Below, in pieces: positions 36,611 to 46,690 of a stretch of 64,000 nt of DNA. The position numbers were made by a program, and so were the translations under genes. Numbering within the stretch: the stretch's first letter is position 1; each line of letters opens with the position of its first letter. The DNA is taken from the NCBI RefSeq assembly GCF_004216955.1, contig NZ_SGXL01000001.1, positions 1,577,413-1,641,412 of the forward strand. The letters run 5' to 3'. The notes beneath the pieces were generated by a model. It did no database searches and was not told where the DNA came from. It saw only the letters and a list, made by a program, of their open reading frames with translations. Origin of the DNA: Fictibacillus sp. BK138. Its GTDB lineage: Bacteria > Bacillota > Bacilli > Bacillales > Fictibacillaceae.

Positions 36611-36652
36611 TTGCTATGTATTCATTGTCATAGGTATGGGGTAGGAGGAAAC

Positions 36653-37327
36653 ATGAAAAAATTATTATCGATTGCTATTGATGGACCTGCAGGTGCAGGG
36701 AAAAGCACGGTAGCAAAGCAAGTAGCTGAGCGCCTTTCTTTTATTTATATCGACACTGGTGCCATGTACAGGGCATTAACTTATAAAGCTCTTTTTTTAG
36801 GGGCGGACTTAAATGATGGAATCGCTCTGGAATCAGTTCTTCAGACAACAAAGATCGAGTTGGTGAAGACAGAAGCAGGTCAAGCAGTATATCTTGATGG
36901 AACAGACGTATCAGAAGCAATCAGGTCAGCAGAAGTAACTAACAATGTATCCTTCGTTGCCCGACAAAAAGAAGTACGGATTGAAATGGTTAAACGACAG
37001 CAGCAGCTTGCTGAATCAGGTGGAGTAGTCATGGATGGCCGCGATATCGGGACACATGTGATGCCAAATGCTGAACTTAAAATCTTCTTGATCGCATCAG
37101 TAGATGAACGCGCTCGCAGAAGATATGAAGAGAATCTTGCAAAAGGTTTCCCTGCTGATTTTGAACAGTTAAAAAGCGAGATTTCACTGCGGGACAAAAG
37201 AGATAGCGAAAGAGAAGCTGCTCCGTTAAGAAAAGCAGAAGATGCGATTGAACTGGATACAACAAGCATGACCATCGAAGAAGTAGTTTCAAGCATTCTT
37301 AATTTTGCAGAGGAAAGGGCACGTTAA
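36653..37327 (+). CDS. cmk: Cytidylate kinase
   Basis: Phosphorylates CMP/dCMP. 224 residues. P-loop [43 protein letters not shown] and RDKRDSERE are all present. ATG at 36653 with GTAGGAGG SD; the longer frame upstream crosses the terminator hairpin. One base separates it from plsC. Confidence 0.96.
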   Translation: MKKLLSIAIDGPAGAGKSTVAKQVAERLSFIYIDTGAMYRALTYKALFLGADLNDGIALESVLQTTKIELVKTEAGQAVYLDGTDVSEAIRSAEVTNNVSFVARQKEVRIEMVKRQQQLAESGGVVMDGRDIGTHVMPNAELKIFLIASVDERARRRYEENLAKGFPADFEQLKSEISLRDKRDSEREAAPLRKAEDAIELDTTSMTIEEVVSSILNFAEERAR

Positions 37328-37328
37328 T

Positions 37329-37910
37329 ATGAAGCTTTATTTTTTCGGAAAATGGCTTTGCGGTACTTATTTTAAGAGCTCCTTTAAACCTAAAGTAATC
37401 GGTGCAGAAAATATGCCGGATACTGGCGGGGTTTTATTGTGTACAAATCATATTCACAACTATGACCCTCCACTTGTTGGAGTTGCATCACCCAGGGAAG
37501 TTCACTTCATGGCGAAAGCAGAACTCTTTTCTGTACCAGTATTAAAACATATCTTGCCTAAAATTAATGCGTTTCCGGTAAAAAGGGGAATGAGCGATAA
37601 GACAGCTCTAAAAACAGGCATGAACCTTTTAAAAGAAGGAAAGGTAGTCGGCCTTTTCCCTGAAGGAACGAGAAGCAAAACAGGTGAGATTGGGGAAGGT
37701 TTGGCGGGTGCAGGATTCTTTGCACTTAAATCCGAAGCTCATATCGTTCCTTGTGCAATTGTCGGCCAGTATAAAAAAGGCAAAAGTTTAAAAATTATCT
37801 TTGGCAAGCCGATTGACTTTACACATTTACGCGAGCAAAAAGCTTCCGCTAAAGAAGCTACAGAGCTTATAATGAAACATATAGCACAATTAAAAAATGA
37901 TAATGAATAA
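37329..37910 (+). CDS. plsC: 1-acyl-sn-glycerol-3-phosphate acyltransferase
   Basis: Acylates lysophosphatidate to phosphatidate at the membrane. 193 residues. Motif I NHIHNYDP (H-x4-D), motif III FPEGTRSKTGEIGE and a C-terminal IVPCAIVG are present. ATG at 37329; AGAGGAAAGGG in the end of cmk is its SD. Confidence 0.93.
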   Translation: MKLYFFGKWLCGTYFKSSFKPKVIGAENMPDTGGVLLCTNHIHNYDPPLVGVASPREVHFMAKAELFSVPVLKHILPKINAFPVKRGMSDKTALKTGMNLLKEGKVVGLFPEGTRSKTGEIGEGLAGAGFFALKSEAHIVPCAIVGQYKKGKSLKIIFGKPIDFTHLREQKASAKEATELIMKHIAQLKNDNE

Positions 37911-37991
37911 GTTTGTTCTTTACAATGTTAATGTTCTTTCAAAGTGAAAGTTCAATAAATTATTTTTTAATTTTTTGAGGAGGCCACGAAC

Positions 37992-39131
37992 ATGACAGAG
38001 GAAATGAGCACAAGTTTAACAAATGCTACCCAAGCTGAAGCGGGCGAAATCGTTAAAGGTACGGTTTTGAAAGTAGAAGACAAACACGCGTTAGTTGATA
38101 TCAGCGCTAAACAAGACGCATTTTTACCGATTAATGAAGTTTCTAGTCTTTTTATCGAAAAGGTAAGTGATGTGTTAAATGAAGGAGATCAAATCACTGT
38201 TAAAGTGCTTTCTCATTCAGAGGACAAGCTGCTTGTTTCTAAAAAAGCAGTAGACAGTGAAAAATCCTGGTCTGAACTTCAAGAAAAATACGAAGCGAAA
38301 GAAACGTTCGAAGTTACTGTTCACGATGTAGTAAAAGGCGGACTAGTTGTAGATTTAGGTGTACGTGCATTTATTCCTGCATCAATGGTTGAATCACATT
38401 TTGTAGAAGACTTTTCAGATTATAAAGGTAAAAAGCTTTCGGTTAAAATTGTAGAGCTTGATACTGAAAAAGGACGCGTAATATTATCACACCGTGCTGT
38501 AACTGAAGAGGAAGAAGCGGGAAGAAAGCAAGAAATCTTAGATCGACTAGCTCCTGGAGAAATTATTGAAGGTAAGGTTCAGCGTCTTACAGACTTTGGA
38601 GCTTTTGTTGATATTGGAGGTGTCGATGGATTAGTTCACGTATCACAGCTTTCTCATAATCGTGTTGATAACCCTTCTGAAGTATTAAGCGAAGGTCAGA
38701 CTGTTAAAGTAAAAGTTCTTTCTGTAGACCGCGATAATGACAGAATTTCGCTTTCAATTAAAGAAACACAGCCTGGACCGTGGGAAGAAGCTAGTTCTTC
38801 TATTACACCTGGAAGTATTATCGAAGGAACAGTGAAACGAATCGTTGCTTTTGGTGCATTTGTTGAAGTAGCACCAGGGATTGAAGGCCTTGTGCACATT
38901 TCAGAAATGGCAAACCGTCATATCGGCAACCCAAGTGAAGTCGTTAAAGAAGGACAGCAAGTATCTGTAAAAGTACTTGATGTAAACAGCAAAGAAAAAA
39001 GAATGAGCTTAAGTATGAAAGCTGTTCAAGATGAAAAAGATAAAGAAAATCTTAAGCAAAACCTTCCAAAAGAAGAAAAAGGATTTTCGTTAGCTGAGAT
39101 GATTGGTGATCAGTTAAAAGAGTACAAGTAA
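37992..39131 (+). CDS. ypfD: S1-domain ribosomal protein homologue (YpfD)
   Basis: 379 residues with four S1 RNA-binding repeats at about 20-88, 106-172, 193-261 and 278-346, each starting with a G-xx-xxGxV-x4 pattern such as [20 protein letters not shown]. Gram-positive S1 homologues are shorter than E. coli RpsA and not essential in B. subtilis. TTGAGGAGG is an excellent SD. Follows cmk-plsC, as commonly in bacilli. Confidence 0.95.
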   Translation: MTEEMSTSLTNATQAEAGEIVKGTVLKVEDKHALVDISAKQDAFLPINEVSSLFIEKVSDVLNEGDQITVKVLSHSEDKLLVSKKAVDSEKSWSELQEKYEAKETFEVTVHDVVKGGLVVDLGVRAFIPASMVESHFVEDFSDYKGKKLSVKIVELDTEKGRVILSHRAVTEEEEAGRKQEILDRLAPGEIIEGKVQRLTDFGAFVDIGGVDGLVHVSQLSHNRVDNPSEVLSEGQTVKVKVLSVDRDNDRISLSIKETQPGPWEEASSSITPGSIIEGTVKRIVAFGAFVEVAPGIEGLVHISEMANRHIGNPSEVVKEGQQVSVKVLDVNSKEKRMSLSMKAVQDEKDKENLKQNLPKEEKGFSLAEMIGDQLKEYK

Positions 39132-39138
39132 ACGATTT

Positions 39139-39172
39139 AAAAGCTCCCGATTTTTCGGGAGCTTTTTTTTAT
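39139..39172 (+). terminator. Terminator after ypfD
   Basis: AAAGCTCCCGA / TCGGGAGCTTT followed by a T-run. Confidence 0.95.
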
Positions 39173-39298
39173 ATGTTTTTTGATATGCAAAATTAAAGTG
39201 AAAAAAGTGGTGCAAAAGGGTTGGTGCATCAGGTTTTATTCATAGCCAAACGATTAAGGGCGTGCGGAAAGTGGCATAATGCTACCGAGGTGAGATTC

Positions 39299-39901
39299 AT
39301 GAATGATGGGATACTTTTTTATTGGATCATGTGGATCGGATGGGTTGTAACAACCTTTTTAATTGAAAAAAGTCCATTTAGAAATGCTGTGATTTTTATT
39401 TTGCTGCCAGGAATAATAATATCTGGCTATCACGTACCTTTTTCGTTAGGAACAGTTAATGCAGCTTTTGCCTTCTTTTTAATGATCGGACTTGTTCATG
39501 TTATCCGTAATACAGGGAATCTTCTCTATTATTTAGCTGTAAGTTTTATAATAGCTGTAAGCTATGTAATCCTTCAGATTTTTGCACTATATGATCCTGC
39601 TAAGCTGTTTATCGATAAAAAGTATTTGCTGATTCTTTTTCTTACAGCTGTAATGTTTCTTATTTCAAAAAGAAAAATAGATCTCTTCTATATCCCATCA
39701 ATAGGTATTTTTATTGGAGATTCTTTATATCAGTTATTGATCTTCAGGCTTACCGGATATTTAGAAATAGGTTCTTTGTTTGTATTGGATTTGCTCGCTT
39801 CAACTACAATGATTCTGTTTTGTATGGTAATATTGGTAGATATGTTCAAAAAAATAAGGCGTGTCTCTTATAAAAAGGTAAATCCAGCAAAGCAGATATG
39901 A
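39299..39901 (+). CDS. yphA: YphA-like membrane protein
   Basis: 200-residue hydrophobic protein with 6-7 membrane segments; function unknown. It occupies the yphA position before der. ATG at 39299, with GAGGTGA at 39288-39294 as SD; the in-frame upstream part lacks a start signal. fni (ypgA), which lies between ypfD and yphA in B. subtilis, is absent here. Confidence 0.82.
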   Translation: MNDGILFYWIMWIGWVVTTFLIEKSPFRNAVIFILLPGIIISGYHVPFSLGTVNAAFAFFLMIGLVHVIRNTGNLLYYLAVSFIIAVSYVILQIFALYDPAKLFIDKKYLLILFLTAVMFLISKRKIDLFYIPSIGIFIGDSLYQLLIFRLTGYLEIGSLFVLDLLASTTMILFCMVILVDMFKKIRRVSYKKVNPAKQI

Positions 39902-40047
39902 TGGAAACCTATAATTATTAAGTTGTGTAAGCCCTCAAGAATTTGCTAAAATAAGTGGACTTGTCTAATTTTATTGGAACTTAAAAAAGTAATGATGAAT
40001 TCATAAAGAAATGATTGAACTGATCAGGAAAAAAGGGAAGTGTCAAC

Positions 40048-41361
40048 ATGACTAAACCAGTTTTAGCCATAGTGGGAAGACCTAATGTTGGGAAATCTAC
40101 TATATTTAACAGAATTGCCGGAGACCGCATATCCATCGTAGAAGATATGCCGGGTGTTACCCGTGACCGGATCTATAGTTCAGCAGAATGGCTGAATACC
40201 GAATTTAACTTAATCGATACAGGCGGAATAGAAATCAGTGATGCACCATTCATGAGCCAGATGAAGGAACAAGCAGAACTGGCTATTGAAGAAGCTGATG
40301 TTATCTTGTTTTTAGTAGATGGTATGAATGGTATTACAGCAGCTGACGAAGAAGTAGCCAAAATGCTCTTCCGTTCAAAGAAACCAGTTGTTTTGGGTGT
40401 AAACAAAATTGATAACCCGGAAAGAAAAGAATTATTATATGAATTTTATAGCCTAGGAATGGGTGAACCGATCGGAGTATCAGGTACTCATGGAATAGGA
40501 CTTGGAGATCTTCTCGATCAGGTAGTCAGTCATTTTCCTGAAACGGTTGAAGAAGTAAAAGACGATGATACGATTTATTTCTCATTGATCGGCAGACCAA
40601 ATGTGGGTAAATCTTCTTTAGTAAATGCAATTTTAGGGAAAGAGCGCGTTATCGTAAGCAACATTGCAGGTACAACTCGTGATGCTATTGACTCCAGTTT
40701 CGAAAAGGAAGACCAAAAGTATGTAATTATCGATACTGCCGGAATGCGCAAGCGCGGTAAAGTGTACGAGACTACTGAGAAATACAGCGTTATGCGAGCG
40801 ATGAAAGCGATAGAACGTTCCGATGTCGTCTTGATGGTCATTGATGCAGAAGAAGGCATCATCGAGCAGGATAAAAAAGTCGCTGGTTTTGCTCATGAAG
40901 CAGGAAAAGCGGTCGTTATCGTAGTGAATAAATGGGATGCGGTCGAAAAAGATGATAAAACGATGCAAAAGTTCGAGCAGAAGATTCGCGACCATTTCCT
41001 ATACTTGTCATATGCACCGATCGTTTTCGTATCTGCAAAAACGAAACAAAGACTTCATCATCTGTTCCCGGTGATTAATCAGGTCGCCGAAAATCATTCT
41101 TTAAGAGTTCAAACGAATATCTTGAATGAAGTTATCATGGATGCAGTAGCGATGAATCCTGCACCGATGGATAACGGAAAACGACTAAAGATAAACTATG
41201 CAACCCAAGTAGCTTCTAAACCGCCTACTTTTGTTATTTTCGTTAATGATCCAGAGCTTTTCCACTTCTCTTATAAGAGATTTTTAGAGAACAGGATTCG
41301 TGAAACGTTCGGATTCGTAGGTACACCAATCAAAATTTTTGCAAGAAAGAAAAATGATTAA
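40048..41361 (+). CDS. der: Ribosome-associated GTPase Der (EngA)
   Basis: Tandem-G-domain GTPase essential for 50S assembly. 437 residues. G1 motifs GRPNVGKST (about 9-17) and GRPNVGKSS (about 182-190), DTGG/DTAG G3 motifs, NKID and NKWD G4 motifs, and a C-terminal KH-like domain. AAGGGAAGTG precedes the ATG. Confidence 0.97.
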   Translation: MTKPVLAIVGRPNVGKSTIFNRIAGDRISIVEDMPGVTRDRIYSSAEWLNTEFNLIDTGGIEISDAPFMSQMKEQAELAIEEADVILFLVDGMNGITAADEEVAKMLFRSKKPVVLGVNKIDNPERKELLYEFYSLGMGEPIGVSGTHGIGLGDLLDQVVSHFPETVEEVKDDDTIYFSLIGRPNVGKSSLVNAILGKERVIVSNIAGTTRDAIDSSFEKEDQKYVIIDTAGMRKRGKVYETTEKYSVMRAMKAIERSDVVLMVIDAEEGIIEQDKKVAGFAHEAGKAVVIVVNKWDAVEKDDKTMQKFEQKIRDHFLYLSYAPIVFVSAKTKQRLHHLFPVINQVAENHSLRVQTNILNEVIMDAVAMNPAPMDNGKRLKINYATQVASKPPTFVIFVNDPELFHFSYKRFLENRIRETFGFVGTPIKIFARKKND

Positions 41362-41370
41362 GGTAATAGT

Positions 41371-41952
41371 ATGATGTGGATCTTCCTCATCTTATTATCT
41401 TATTGTTTAGGTTCCATCAGCTTCAGTTATTTGCTTACAAAGCTGTTAAAAAATGAAGATATCAGAAACCATGGAAGCGGTAATGCAGGTGCTACCAACA
41501 CATTAAGAGTGCTTGGAAAGGGACCTGCGATTGCCGTACTGCTTTTAGATAGTATGAAGGGGATATTATCTGTAGCTGTTCCGTTATGGCTAGATTTTAG
41601 TCCAACTATTGCAATAATGTGTGGATTTGCAGCTGTACTGGGTCATAATTATCCCGTCTTCTTTGGATTCAAGGGAGGGAAGGGAGTTGCAACAACAATC
41701 GGTGTTTTTGCAGCTATATCTTTCTTCCCATCTTTACTTGCAGGTGTTATTGCTATTCTTACGATTTGGATAAGTCGGTTTGTTTCTTTAGGATCGATCG
41801 TCTTTTTAATCCTTACACCTTTCTTCATGCTGTATCATTACAGCATGCCCATTACTGCCATTTTAACGGGTGGCTGTATCTCAGCTGTTTCAGTCTGGCG
41901 CCATCGGGGAAATATACAAAGGCTGCTAAAAGGAATCGAACGCAAAATTTAA
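41371..41952 (+). CDS. plsY: Glycerol-3-phosphate acyltransferase PlsY
   Basis: Transfers acyl groups from acyl-phosphate to glycerol-3-phosphate, first step of phospholipid synthesis. 193 residues, about six helices. Motifs [27 protein letters not shown] and [13 protein letters not shown] are typical. Nine bases after der; ATG ATG at the start gives two choices. Confidence 0.95.
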   Translation: MMWIFLILLSYCLGSISFSYLLTKLLKNEDIRNHGSGNAGATNTLRVLGKGPAIAVLLLDSMKGILSVAVPLWLDFSPTIAIMCGFAAVLGHNYPVFFGFKGGKGVATTIGVFAAISFFPSLLAGVIAILTIWISRFVSLGSIVFLILTPFFMLYHYSMPITAILTGGCISAVSVWRHRGNIQRLLKGIERKI

Positions 41953-41972
41953 TAATTTGGAGTGTGACATGT

Positions 41973-42998
41973 ATGGAGAACGTTGCTGTATTAGGAGCTG
42001 GAAGCTGGGGAACAGCTCTTGCTATCGTATTAGCAGATAATGGACACAATGTCCGCTTATGGGGACGAAGAGAAGAACAAGTATCTGAAATTAATGAGGA
42101 ACACCGCAACGAGAAATACTTGCCTGGCATCGAGCTCCCAAAGAGTATAAAAGCTTCTGTAAAGCTTGAAGAATGTATAGAAGGTGCAGATATCATCGTT
42201 CTTGTTACCCCTACAAAGGCGATGAGGGATGTTCTCGGCCAGCTGAAGAATATACTAACTCGTAAAGTTACAATCGTTCACGCGAGCAAAGGTATTGAAC
42301 CTGGTACATATAAAAGAATTTCAGAAATTATTGAAGAGGAGCTGCCTTCTTCATTACTTGAAGCAGTAGTGGTGCTATCTGGACCAAGCCATGCGGAGGA
42401 AGTTTCTTTAAGACAGCCAACAACAGTTACTGTATCATCTGAGAAAATCGAAGCATCAGAAAAAGTCCAAGACTTATTTATTAACCAAAATTTCCGTGTC
42501 TACACGAACCCTGATGTGATTGGTGTTGAACTTGGCGGTGCACTAAAGAATATTATCGCTTTAGGGGCTGGTCTATCTGATGGATTAGGATACGGAGATA
42601 ACGCGAAGGCAGCATTGATCACCAGAGGACTCGCGGAAATTGCACGGCTTGGAACGCATATGGGAGCTAACCCTCTTACTTTTTCAGGTTTAACGGGCAT
42701 TGGTGATCTGATCGTAACGTGTACGAGTGTACATAGCAGGAACTGGCGGGCAGGTAATATGCTTGGAAAAGGGATGGCCCTCGATGATGTTCTAGATAAT
42801 ATGGGAATGGTCGTTGAAGGTGTCAGGACTACCCAGGCGGCTTTCGAATTAAGCAAGAGAGAGCAAGTTGAAATGCCGATCACACAAGTTCTGTACGATG
42901 TACTTTTCAACAATAAAGGTGCAAAGCAAGCTGTTGATGAGCTGATGCAGCGATCTCGGACACATGAAGTTGAAGATGTTTCATCTTTAAAAAGCTAA
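41973..42998 (+). CDS. gpsA: Glycerol-3-phosphate dehydrogenase [NAD(P)+]
   Basis: Reduces dihydroxyacetone phosphate to sn-glycerol-3-phosphate. 341 residues. NAD motif [12 protein letters not shown] at the N-terminus, [26 protein letters not shown] (in parts: [21 protein letters not shown]) with the catalytic Lys, and [17 protein letters not shown] at 41973 with GGAGTG SD; the much longer open frame upstream overlaps plsY and is not used. Confidence 0.95.
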   Translation: MENVAVLGAGSWGTALAIVLADNGHNVRLWGRREEQVSEINEEHRNEKYLPGIELPKSIKASVKLEECIEGADIIVLVTPTKAMRDVLGQLKNILTRKVTIVHASKGIEPGTYKRISEIIEEELPSSLLEAVVVLSGPSHAEEVSLRQPTTVTVSSEKIEASEKVQDLFINQNFRVYTNPDVIGVELGGALKNIIALGAGLSDGLGYGDNAKAALITRGLAEIARLGTHMGANPLTFSGLTGIGDLIVTCTSVHSRNWRAGNMLGKGMALDDVLDNMGMVVEGVRTTQAAFELSKREQVEMPITQVLYDVLFNNKGAKQAVDELMQRSRTHEVEDVSSLKS

Positions 42999-43005
42999 TC
43001 CGAAT

Positions 43006-43045
43006 AGGCGGATGTCTAAAAAAATTTAGGCAATCGCCTTTTCTC
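43006..43045 (+). terminator. Terminator after gpsA
   Basis: AGGCG...TCTAAA pairs with TTTAG...CGCCT (imperfect), followed by TTTTC. Confidence 0.8.
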
Positions 43046-43050
43046 TTTTC

Positions 43051-43077
43051 ACCCTTCTTGCAATGCTGCATACGATA
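43051..43077 (+). promoter_or_regulatory. Possible sigma-K (or sigma-E) promoter for spoVIF
   Basis: AC at 43051-43052 and CATACGATA at 43069-43077 (16 bases between) fit the sigma-K pattern AC-N16-17-CATANNNTA. It lies 33 bases before the spoVIF start. Confidence 0.5.
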
Positions 43078-43109
43078 GGGATGAAAAGGAAGTGGGAGGA
43101 GGACTTCAG

Positions 43110-43370
43110 GTGGAACGTGAACAACAATTTTTTGACAAGATCGAGAAAAAAACGAGTGTTAAAAAGGACGATATTTTCAAACTTGCACAATCCGTAAGTG
43201 GTTCTAATTTACGTGATGAGCGCACGATTCGAATGCTGATTTCCCAAGTATCTTCTATGGCTGGGGTAGCTGTCACGAAGCAGAAAGAAGACCAGATCGT
43301 TCAGGCTGTTTTAAATAATAACATCCCTCTAGACCTGGCAACGCTATCTAAAATGTTCGATGGAAAATAG
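43110..43370 (+). CDS. spoVIF: Stage VI sporulation protein F
   Basis: Spore coat assembly factor of the late mother cell. 86 residues; FFDKIEKKTSVKKDDIFKLA, ERTIRMLISQVSSMAG and NNIPLDLATLSKMF match the family. GTG at 43110 is preferred because GGGAGGAGG precedes it; a GTG at 43092 overlaps that SD. Own terminator downstream. Confidence 0.9.
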   Translation: MEREQQFFDKIEKKTSVKKDDIFKLAQSVSGSNLRDERTIRMLISQVSSMAGVAVTKQKEDQIVQAVLNNNIPLDLATLSKMFDGK

Positions 43371-43449
43371 GCGGCAGTAAGTAGCTTTTAACAGATAATT
43401 CTGCGTCTGATTGATAAGGTATTGAACGAAATCAAGGGAGTATTTAGTC

Positions 43450-43480
43450 AAACACCCGGTCGGAGCCGGGTGTTTTTTTG
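43450..43480 (+). terminator. Terminator after spoVIF
   Basis: ACACCCGG / CCGGGTGT with TCGGAG loop, then eight T. Confidence 0.95.
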
Positions 43481-43537
43481 TCGTTTGAGTATATAGTGAG
43501 GGGTACCATATGTGCGAAATTTGTCTAGAGGTGTCGG

Positions 43538-43641
43538 CTCGTGGTTATTTTTCAATTAACGTGTGATTATGTAAATTAACGTGAGAAAAAAATGAACGAA
43601 CGTGCAATTATTGCATGTTAACGTGGGATTTCTTGTATTAC
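43538..43641. repeat. Phased degenerate repeat, 20-21 bp, 5 units (TTAACGTG type)
   Basis: AACGTG starts at 43558, 43578, 43599 and 43620 (steps 20, 21, 21) and a variant CTCGTG at 43538 (20 before). The core is usually ATTAACGTG followed by A/T-rich variable sequence. The 454-base gap between spoVIF and yphE holds only the terminator and this array; the rest shows nothing clear. Confidence 0.75.
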
Positions 43642-43824
43642 TACCCGCAGGGGTATTTACCGAACCGCAGTTTCACTATTCGAAACTGGATTTTGAGTGA
43701 AGTTTACAACAAATAACTCTGATGTGTCCATGAGATAAACCCAGATTTACCTCAACACGAAATGAATTTTAAAGAAATAGAAAAAATTATGCTATAATGT
43801 ACGCTGTGGATAAGGAGGATACAT

Positions 43825-44025
43825 ATGAGTGAAGGTTTATTGAAAATGTGGGTGGCTTTATCGGCCATCGTTCTAATGTTTATTGCTGTTTTTTCAATCA
43901 TGTTCAGCCGTTCTAAACTATCTGGTATTATACAGGGAGTCGTTTCTTTTTTTGCTTGGATCTGCATGATAGTGGCTGGAATACTAATTATAATCGTCGT
44001 ATTTAGCGGGCCAGTACAAGGGTAG
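43825..44025 (+). CDS. yphE: DUF2768 small membrane protein (YphE)
   Basis: 66 residues, two membrane helices (about 8-28 and 38-60). Function unknown; the family is restricted to bacilli. AAGGAGG SD eight bases before ATG. Precedes yphF as in B. subtilis. Confidence 0.9.
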   Translation: MSEGLLKMWVALSAIVLMFIAVFSIMFSRSKLSGIIQGVVSFFAWICMIVAGILIIIVVFSGPVQG

Positions 44026-44039
44026 AGGAGGAGATCAAT

Positions 44040-44750
44040 TTGCAAAAAAAATGGCTGATTCCTTTACTGCTAATCCTTTTTACTCTCTCTGGTTGTCTAT
44101 ATCCTGAAGAACGAAAGCTGCAAAACCGCATGCCTTATCAGGATCAGATCACAGCTGTACAGACAGCTGTTGACAATTTTCAGAAAGATACTGGTGTTTT
44201 GCCTATTAAAACAAAGGAAGCAGACACGGATATCTATCAAAAATATTTAATTGATTTTAATAAACTAGTTCCAAAATATATGCAGGAACCGCCTGGTAAT
44301 TCTTATGAAAAAGGCGGAACATTCCAGTACGTCTTAATAGATGTTGAAACAGATCCAACCGTTAAACTGGCTGATCTGGTATTAACAGACAAAGTTCAAG
44401 ATGTACAGGTTGCGTTAAACATCTATATGGATAAGCACCGTTATCCGCCGTTTAAGAAGATTGAGGAACAAGGAAGATACACACTTGATTATAAAAAATT
44501 AGGATTTAAAAAGGACCCATTCGTCACAAGCCCTTTTACAGGTAAGAAATTGCCTATGATGGTAAACGGTGATGCGAAAATTTTTATAGATTATAGAAAA
44601 GACTTAAAGCCTGCGATCGAGAGCTATAAAGAGGAGTTGGACAAGTACGAAGATATCCGCCACCTGCTAGCAGAACATTCCTTTTTTGTACCGGTCTATT
44701 CAGTTCCATATAAAGTTGAAAACAAAGAGCCTGTTTTTTTAATAAAATAG
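44040..44750 (+). CDS. yphF: YphF-like lipoprotein
   Basis: 236 residues. Signal peptide with lipobox L-S-G-C19, then a mature region with two similar halves, each with a PxK/FKK...YQKYLIDFNKL-type segment (DIYQKYLIDFNKL; RYTLDYKKLGF). Function unknown. TTG start with GAGGAGGAG SD. Follows yphE by 14 bases. Confidence 0.9.
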   Translation: MQKKWLIPLLLILFTLSGCLYPEERKLQNRMPYQDQITAVQTAVDNFQKDTGVLPIKTKEADTDIYQKYLIDFNKLVPKYMQEPPGNSYEKGGTFQYVLIDVETDPTVKLADLVLTDKVQDVQVALNIYMDKHRYPPFKKIEEQGRYTLDYKKLGFKKDPFVTSPFTGKKLPMMVNGDAKIFIDYRKDLKPAIESYKEELDKYEDIRHLLAEHSFFVPVYSVPYKVENKEPVFLIK

Positions 44751-44756
44751 GCATGA

Positions 44757-44807
44757 ACTCTCCCTTTTTCTAATACATTCATAGAAAAGGCGGAGAGATT
44801 TTTTTTG
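44757..44807 (+). terminator. Terminator after yphF
   Basis: CTCTCC / GGAGAG closing a longer stem whose inner part is CTTTTTCTA / TAGAAAAGG, followed by eight T. Confidence 0.9.
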
Positions 44808-44832
44808 GAAATCCTTATAACGAAACAAGCTT

Positions 44833-44886
44833 TATAGTTTCATCGGTAGGCACTGTAGTGCGCCCTCCCGTTTTTATGGAACTATA
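44833..44886. other. Long structured palindrome upstream of spoIVA
   Basis: Outer stem TATAGTTTCAT (44833-44843) / ATGGAACTATA (44876-44886), 11 pairs with one GT; inner stem CGGTAGG / CCTCCCG with one mismatch; apical CACT-GT-AGTG. No T-run follows, so it is not a simple terminator. It may be an RNA element or protein site between yphF and the spoIVA promoter. Confidence 0.6.
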
Positions 44887-44930
44887 CAACAGAGAAAAGA
44901 GGTTCCAATAAAAATTTCCGTTCCTTTGTC

Positions 44931-44957
44931 ATAATCAATAGGACAAAATCATACGAT
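44931..44957 (+). promoter_or_regulatory. Sigma-E-type promoter for spoIVA
   Basis: ATA at 44931-44933, 16-base spacer and CATACGAT at 44950-44957, fitting ATA-N16-18-CATACANT. spoIVA is sigma-E dependent in B. subtilis. Confidence 0.65.
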
Positions 44958-45009
44958 GTATTGTCCAAGACTAGCATCCGGAACTTTATTTGGATCGGGA
45001 GGGAAACGA

Positions 45010-46488
45010 ATGGAAAAAATCGATATTTTTAAAGATATCGCCGAAAGGACGGGCGGAGATATCTACTTAGGAGTAGTAGGAGCAGTAAGAACAGGTAAGT
45101 CTACATTCATAAAGAAATTTATGGAGCTAGTAGTCCTGCCTAACATTGAAAATGAAGCAGAACGTCAGCGAGCTCAGGATGAATTGCCGCAAAGTGCAGC
45201 TGGACGCACCATTATGACCACTGAACCCAAATTTGTTCCAAACAATGCGGTAAAGATTAATGTTGGGGAAGGTCTTGATGTAAATATCCGTCTCGTAGAC
45301 AGTGTAGGATACGCTGTACCGAGTGCAAAAGGGTACGAGGATGAAAACGGGCCTAGAATGATTCATACACCTTGGTATGACGAGCCGATTCCGTTCCATG
45401 AAGCGGCTGAGATCGGAACAAGGAAAGTTATTCAAGAACATTCCACACTTGGAGTTGTCGTGACAACGGATGGTTCAATCGGAGAAATTCCGAGATATGA
45501 TTATGTAGAATCAGAAGAACGTGTTGTTGCTGAGCTCAAAGAAGTAGGAAAACCGTTCATTATGCTGATCAACTCAACTCATCCGCATCATCCGGATACA
45601 CAGCAGCTTCGTAATGAACTATGTGAGAAATATGATATCCCAGTACTTGCGATGAGTGTAGAGGGAATGACGGAACATGATATTAACAATGTTCTTCGCG
45701 AAGCTTTATACGAGTTCCCTGTATTAGAAGTAAATGTAAATCTTCCAAGCTGGGTAATGGTGTTAAGAGAGAATCATTGGCTGCGTGAAAGCTATGAAGA
45801 AGCTGTAAGAGAAACTGTTCAAGATATTAAGCGATTGCGAGATGTTGATAAGGTAGTAGGCTTCTTCGCAAACTATGACTTTATTGATGATGCAAGACTT
45901 GCAGGGATTGAAATGGGGCAAGGGATTGCAGAGATTGATCTTTTTGCACCAGATTACTTGTACGATCAGATCTTGAAAGAGGTTGTCGGGGTCGAAATTC
46001 GAGGGAAAGATCACCTTCTTCAATTAATGCAGGAATTTGCATATGCTAAGACAGAGTATGATCAAGTGGCGGATGCGCTAAGAATGGTGAAGCAGACAGG
46101 ATATGGAATTGCAGCTCCAGCTATCACCGACATGAGCTTGGATGAGCCTGAAATAATCAGACAGGGTTCCAGATTCGGAGTTAGACTTAAGGCAATCGCA
46201 CCTTCAATCCATATGATTAAAGTTGATGTGGAATCCGAATTCGCTCCGATCATTGGAACCGAAAAACAAAGTGAAGAAATGCTAAGATATTTAATGCAGG
46301 ATTTTGAGGAAGATCCCCTGTCAATCTGGAATTCTGATATCTTTGGACGCTCCTTAAACTCTATCGTAAGAGAAGGAATACAAGGTAAGATTTCATTAAT
46401 GCCGGAAAATGCAAGATACAAATTAAAAGAGACGCTTGAACGTATAATCAATGAGGGATCAGGCGGTTTAATTGCCATTATTTTATAA
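45010..46488 (+). CDS. spoIVA: Stage IV sporulation protein A
   Basis: ATPase that polymerises on the forespore surface as the base of the coat and is needed for cortex formation. 492 residues, exactly as in B. subtilis. Walker A VGAVRTGKSTFIKKF (about 23-37), Walker B-like LVDSVGY, and the C-terminal GIQGKISLMPENARYKLKETLERIINEG-type end (parts: KISLMPENARYK, GSGGLIAIIL). ATG at 45010 with GGGAGGG SD; the in-frame ATG at 44956 lies in the promoter. Confidence 0.97.
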   Translation: MEKIDIFKDIAERTGGDIYLGVVGAVRTGKSTFIKKFMELVVLPNIENEAERQRAQDELPQSAAGRTIMTTEPKFVPNNAVKINVGEGLDVNIRLVDSVGYAVPSAKGYEDENGPRMIHTPWYDEPIPFHEAAEIGTRKVIQEHSTLGVVVTTDGSIGEIPRYDYVESEERVVAELKEVGKPFIMLINSTHPHHPDTQQLRNELCEKYDIPVLAMSVEGMTEHDINNVLREALYEFPVLEVNVNLPSWVMVLRENHWLRESYEEAVRETVQDIKRLRDVDKVVGFFANYDFIDDARLAGIEMGQGIAEIDLFAPDYLYDQILKEVVGVEIRGKDHLLQLMQEFAYAKTEYDQVADALRMVKQTGYGIAAPAITDMSLDEPEIIRQGSRFGVRLKAIAPSIHMIKVDVESEFAPIIGTEKQSEEMLRYLMQDFEEDPLSIWNSDIFGRSLNSIVREGIQGKISLMPENARYKLKETLERIINEGSGGLIAIIL

Positions 46489-46492
46489 CTTT

Positions 46493-46523
46493 GAGACTCC
46501 TATAACCAGGAGTCTTTTTTTTA
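46493..46523 (+). terminator. Terminator after spoIVA
   Basis: AGACTCC / GGAGTCT with TATAACCA loop and eight T. Confidence 0.93.
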
Positions 46524-46544
46524 TTTGGATTGGATATGAGATCT

Positions 46545-46690
46545 TTTGCAAGCAGTTGATCTCCGCTCTAGGTGCTCGATTTCCGCGGGGCATGCGGTGA
46601 GCCGCCTAGGCACTTTGCGCCAATTGGTGTCACATCTGCCATGCTGCTCAATAAGCTGCTCCTGCAAGAGCCTCGCACTTGGCAATTCAA
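46545..46690. repeat. Dispersed intergenic repeat, copy 5
   Basis: GCAGTTGATCTCCGCTCTAGG, TGCTCGATTTCCGCGGGGCAT and GCGGTGAGCC (split from one continuous core) followed by GGCACTTTGCGCCAATTG and GCTCCTGCAAGAGC, also seen in copies 2 and 6. ORFs of about 70 codons on both strands here are repeat sequence. Confidence 0.8.

Noticed and set aside
41766-41972. Longer 5' end of gpsA (410-codon frame)
   Set aside because: It overlaps plsY, has no SD, and the NAD-binding N-terminus [13 protein letters not shown] starts at 41973 after GGAGTG.
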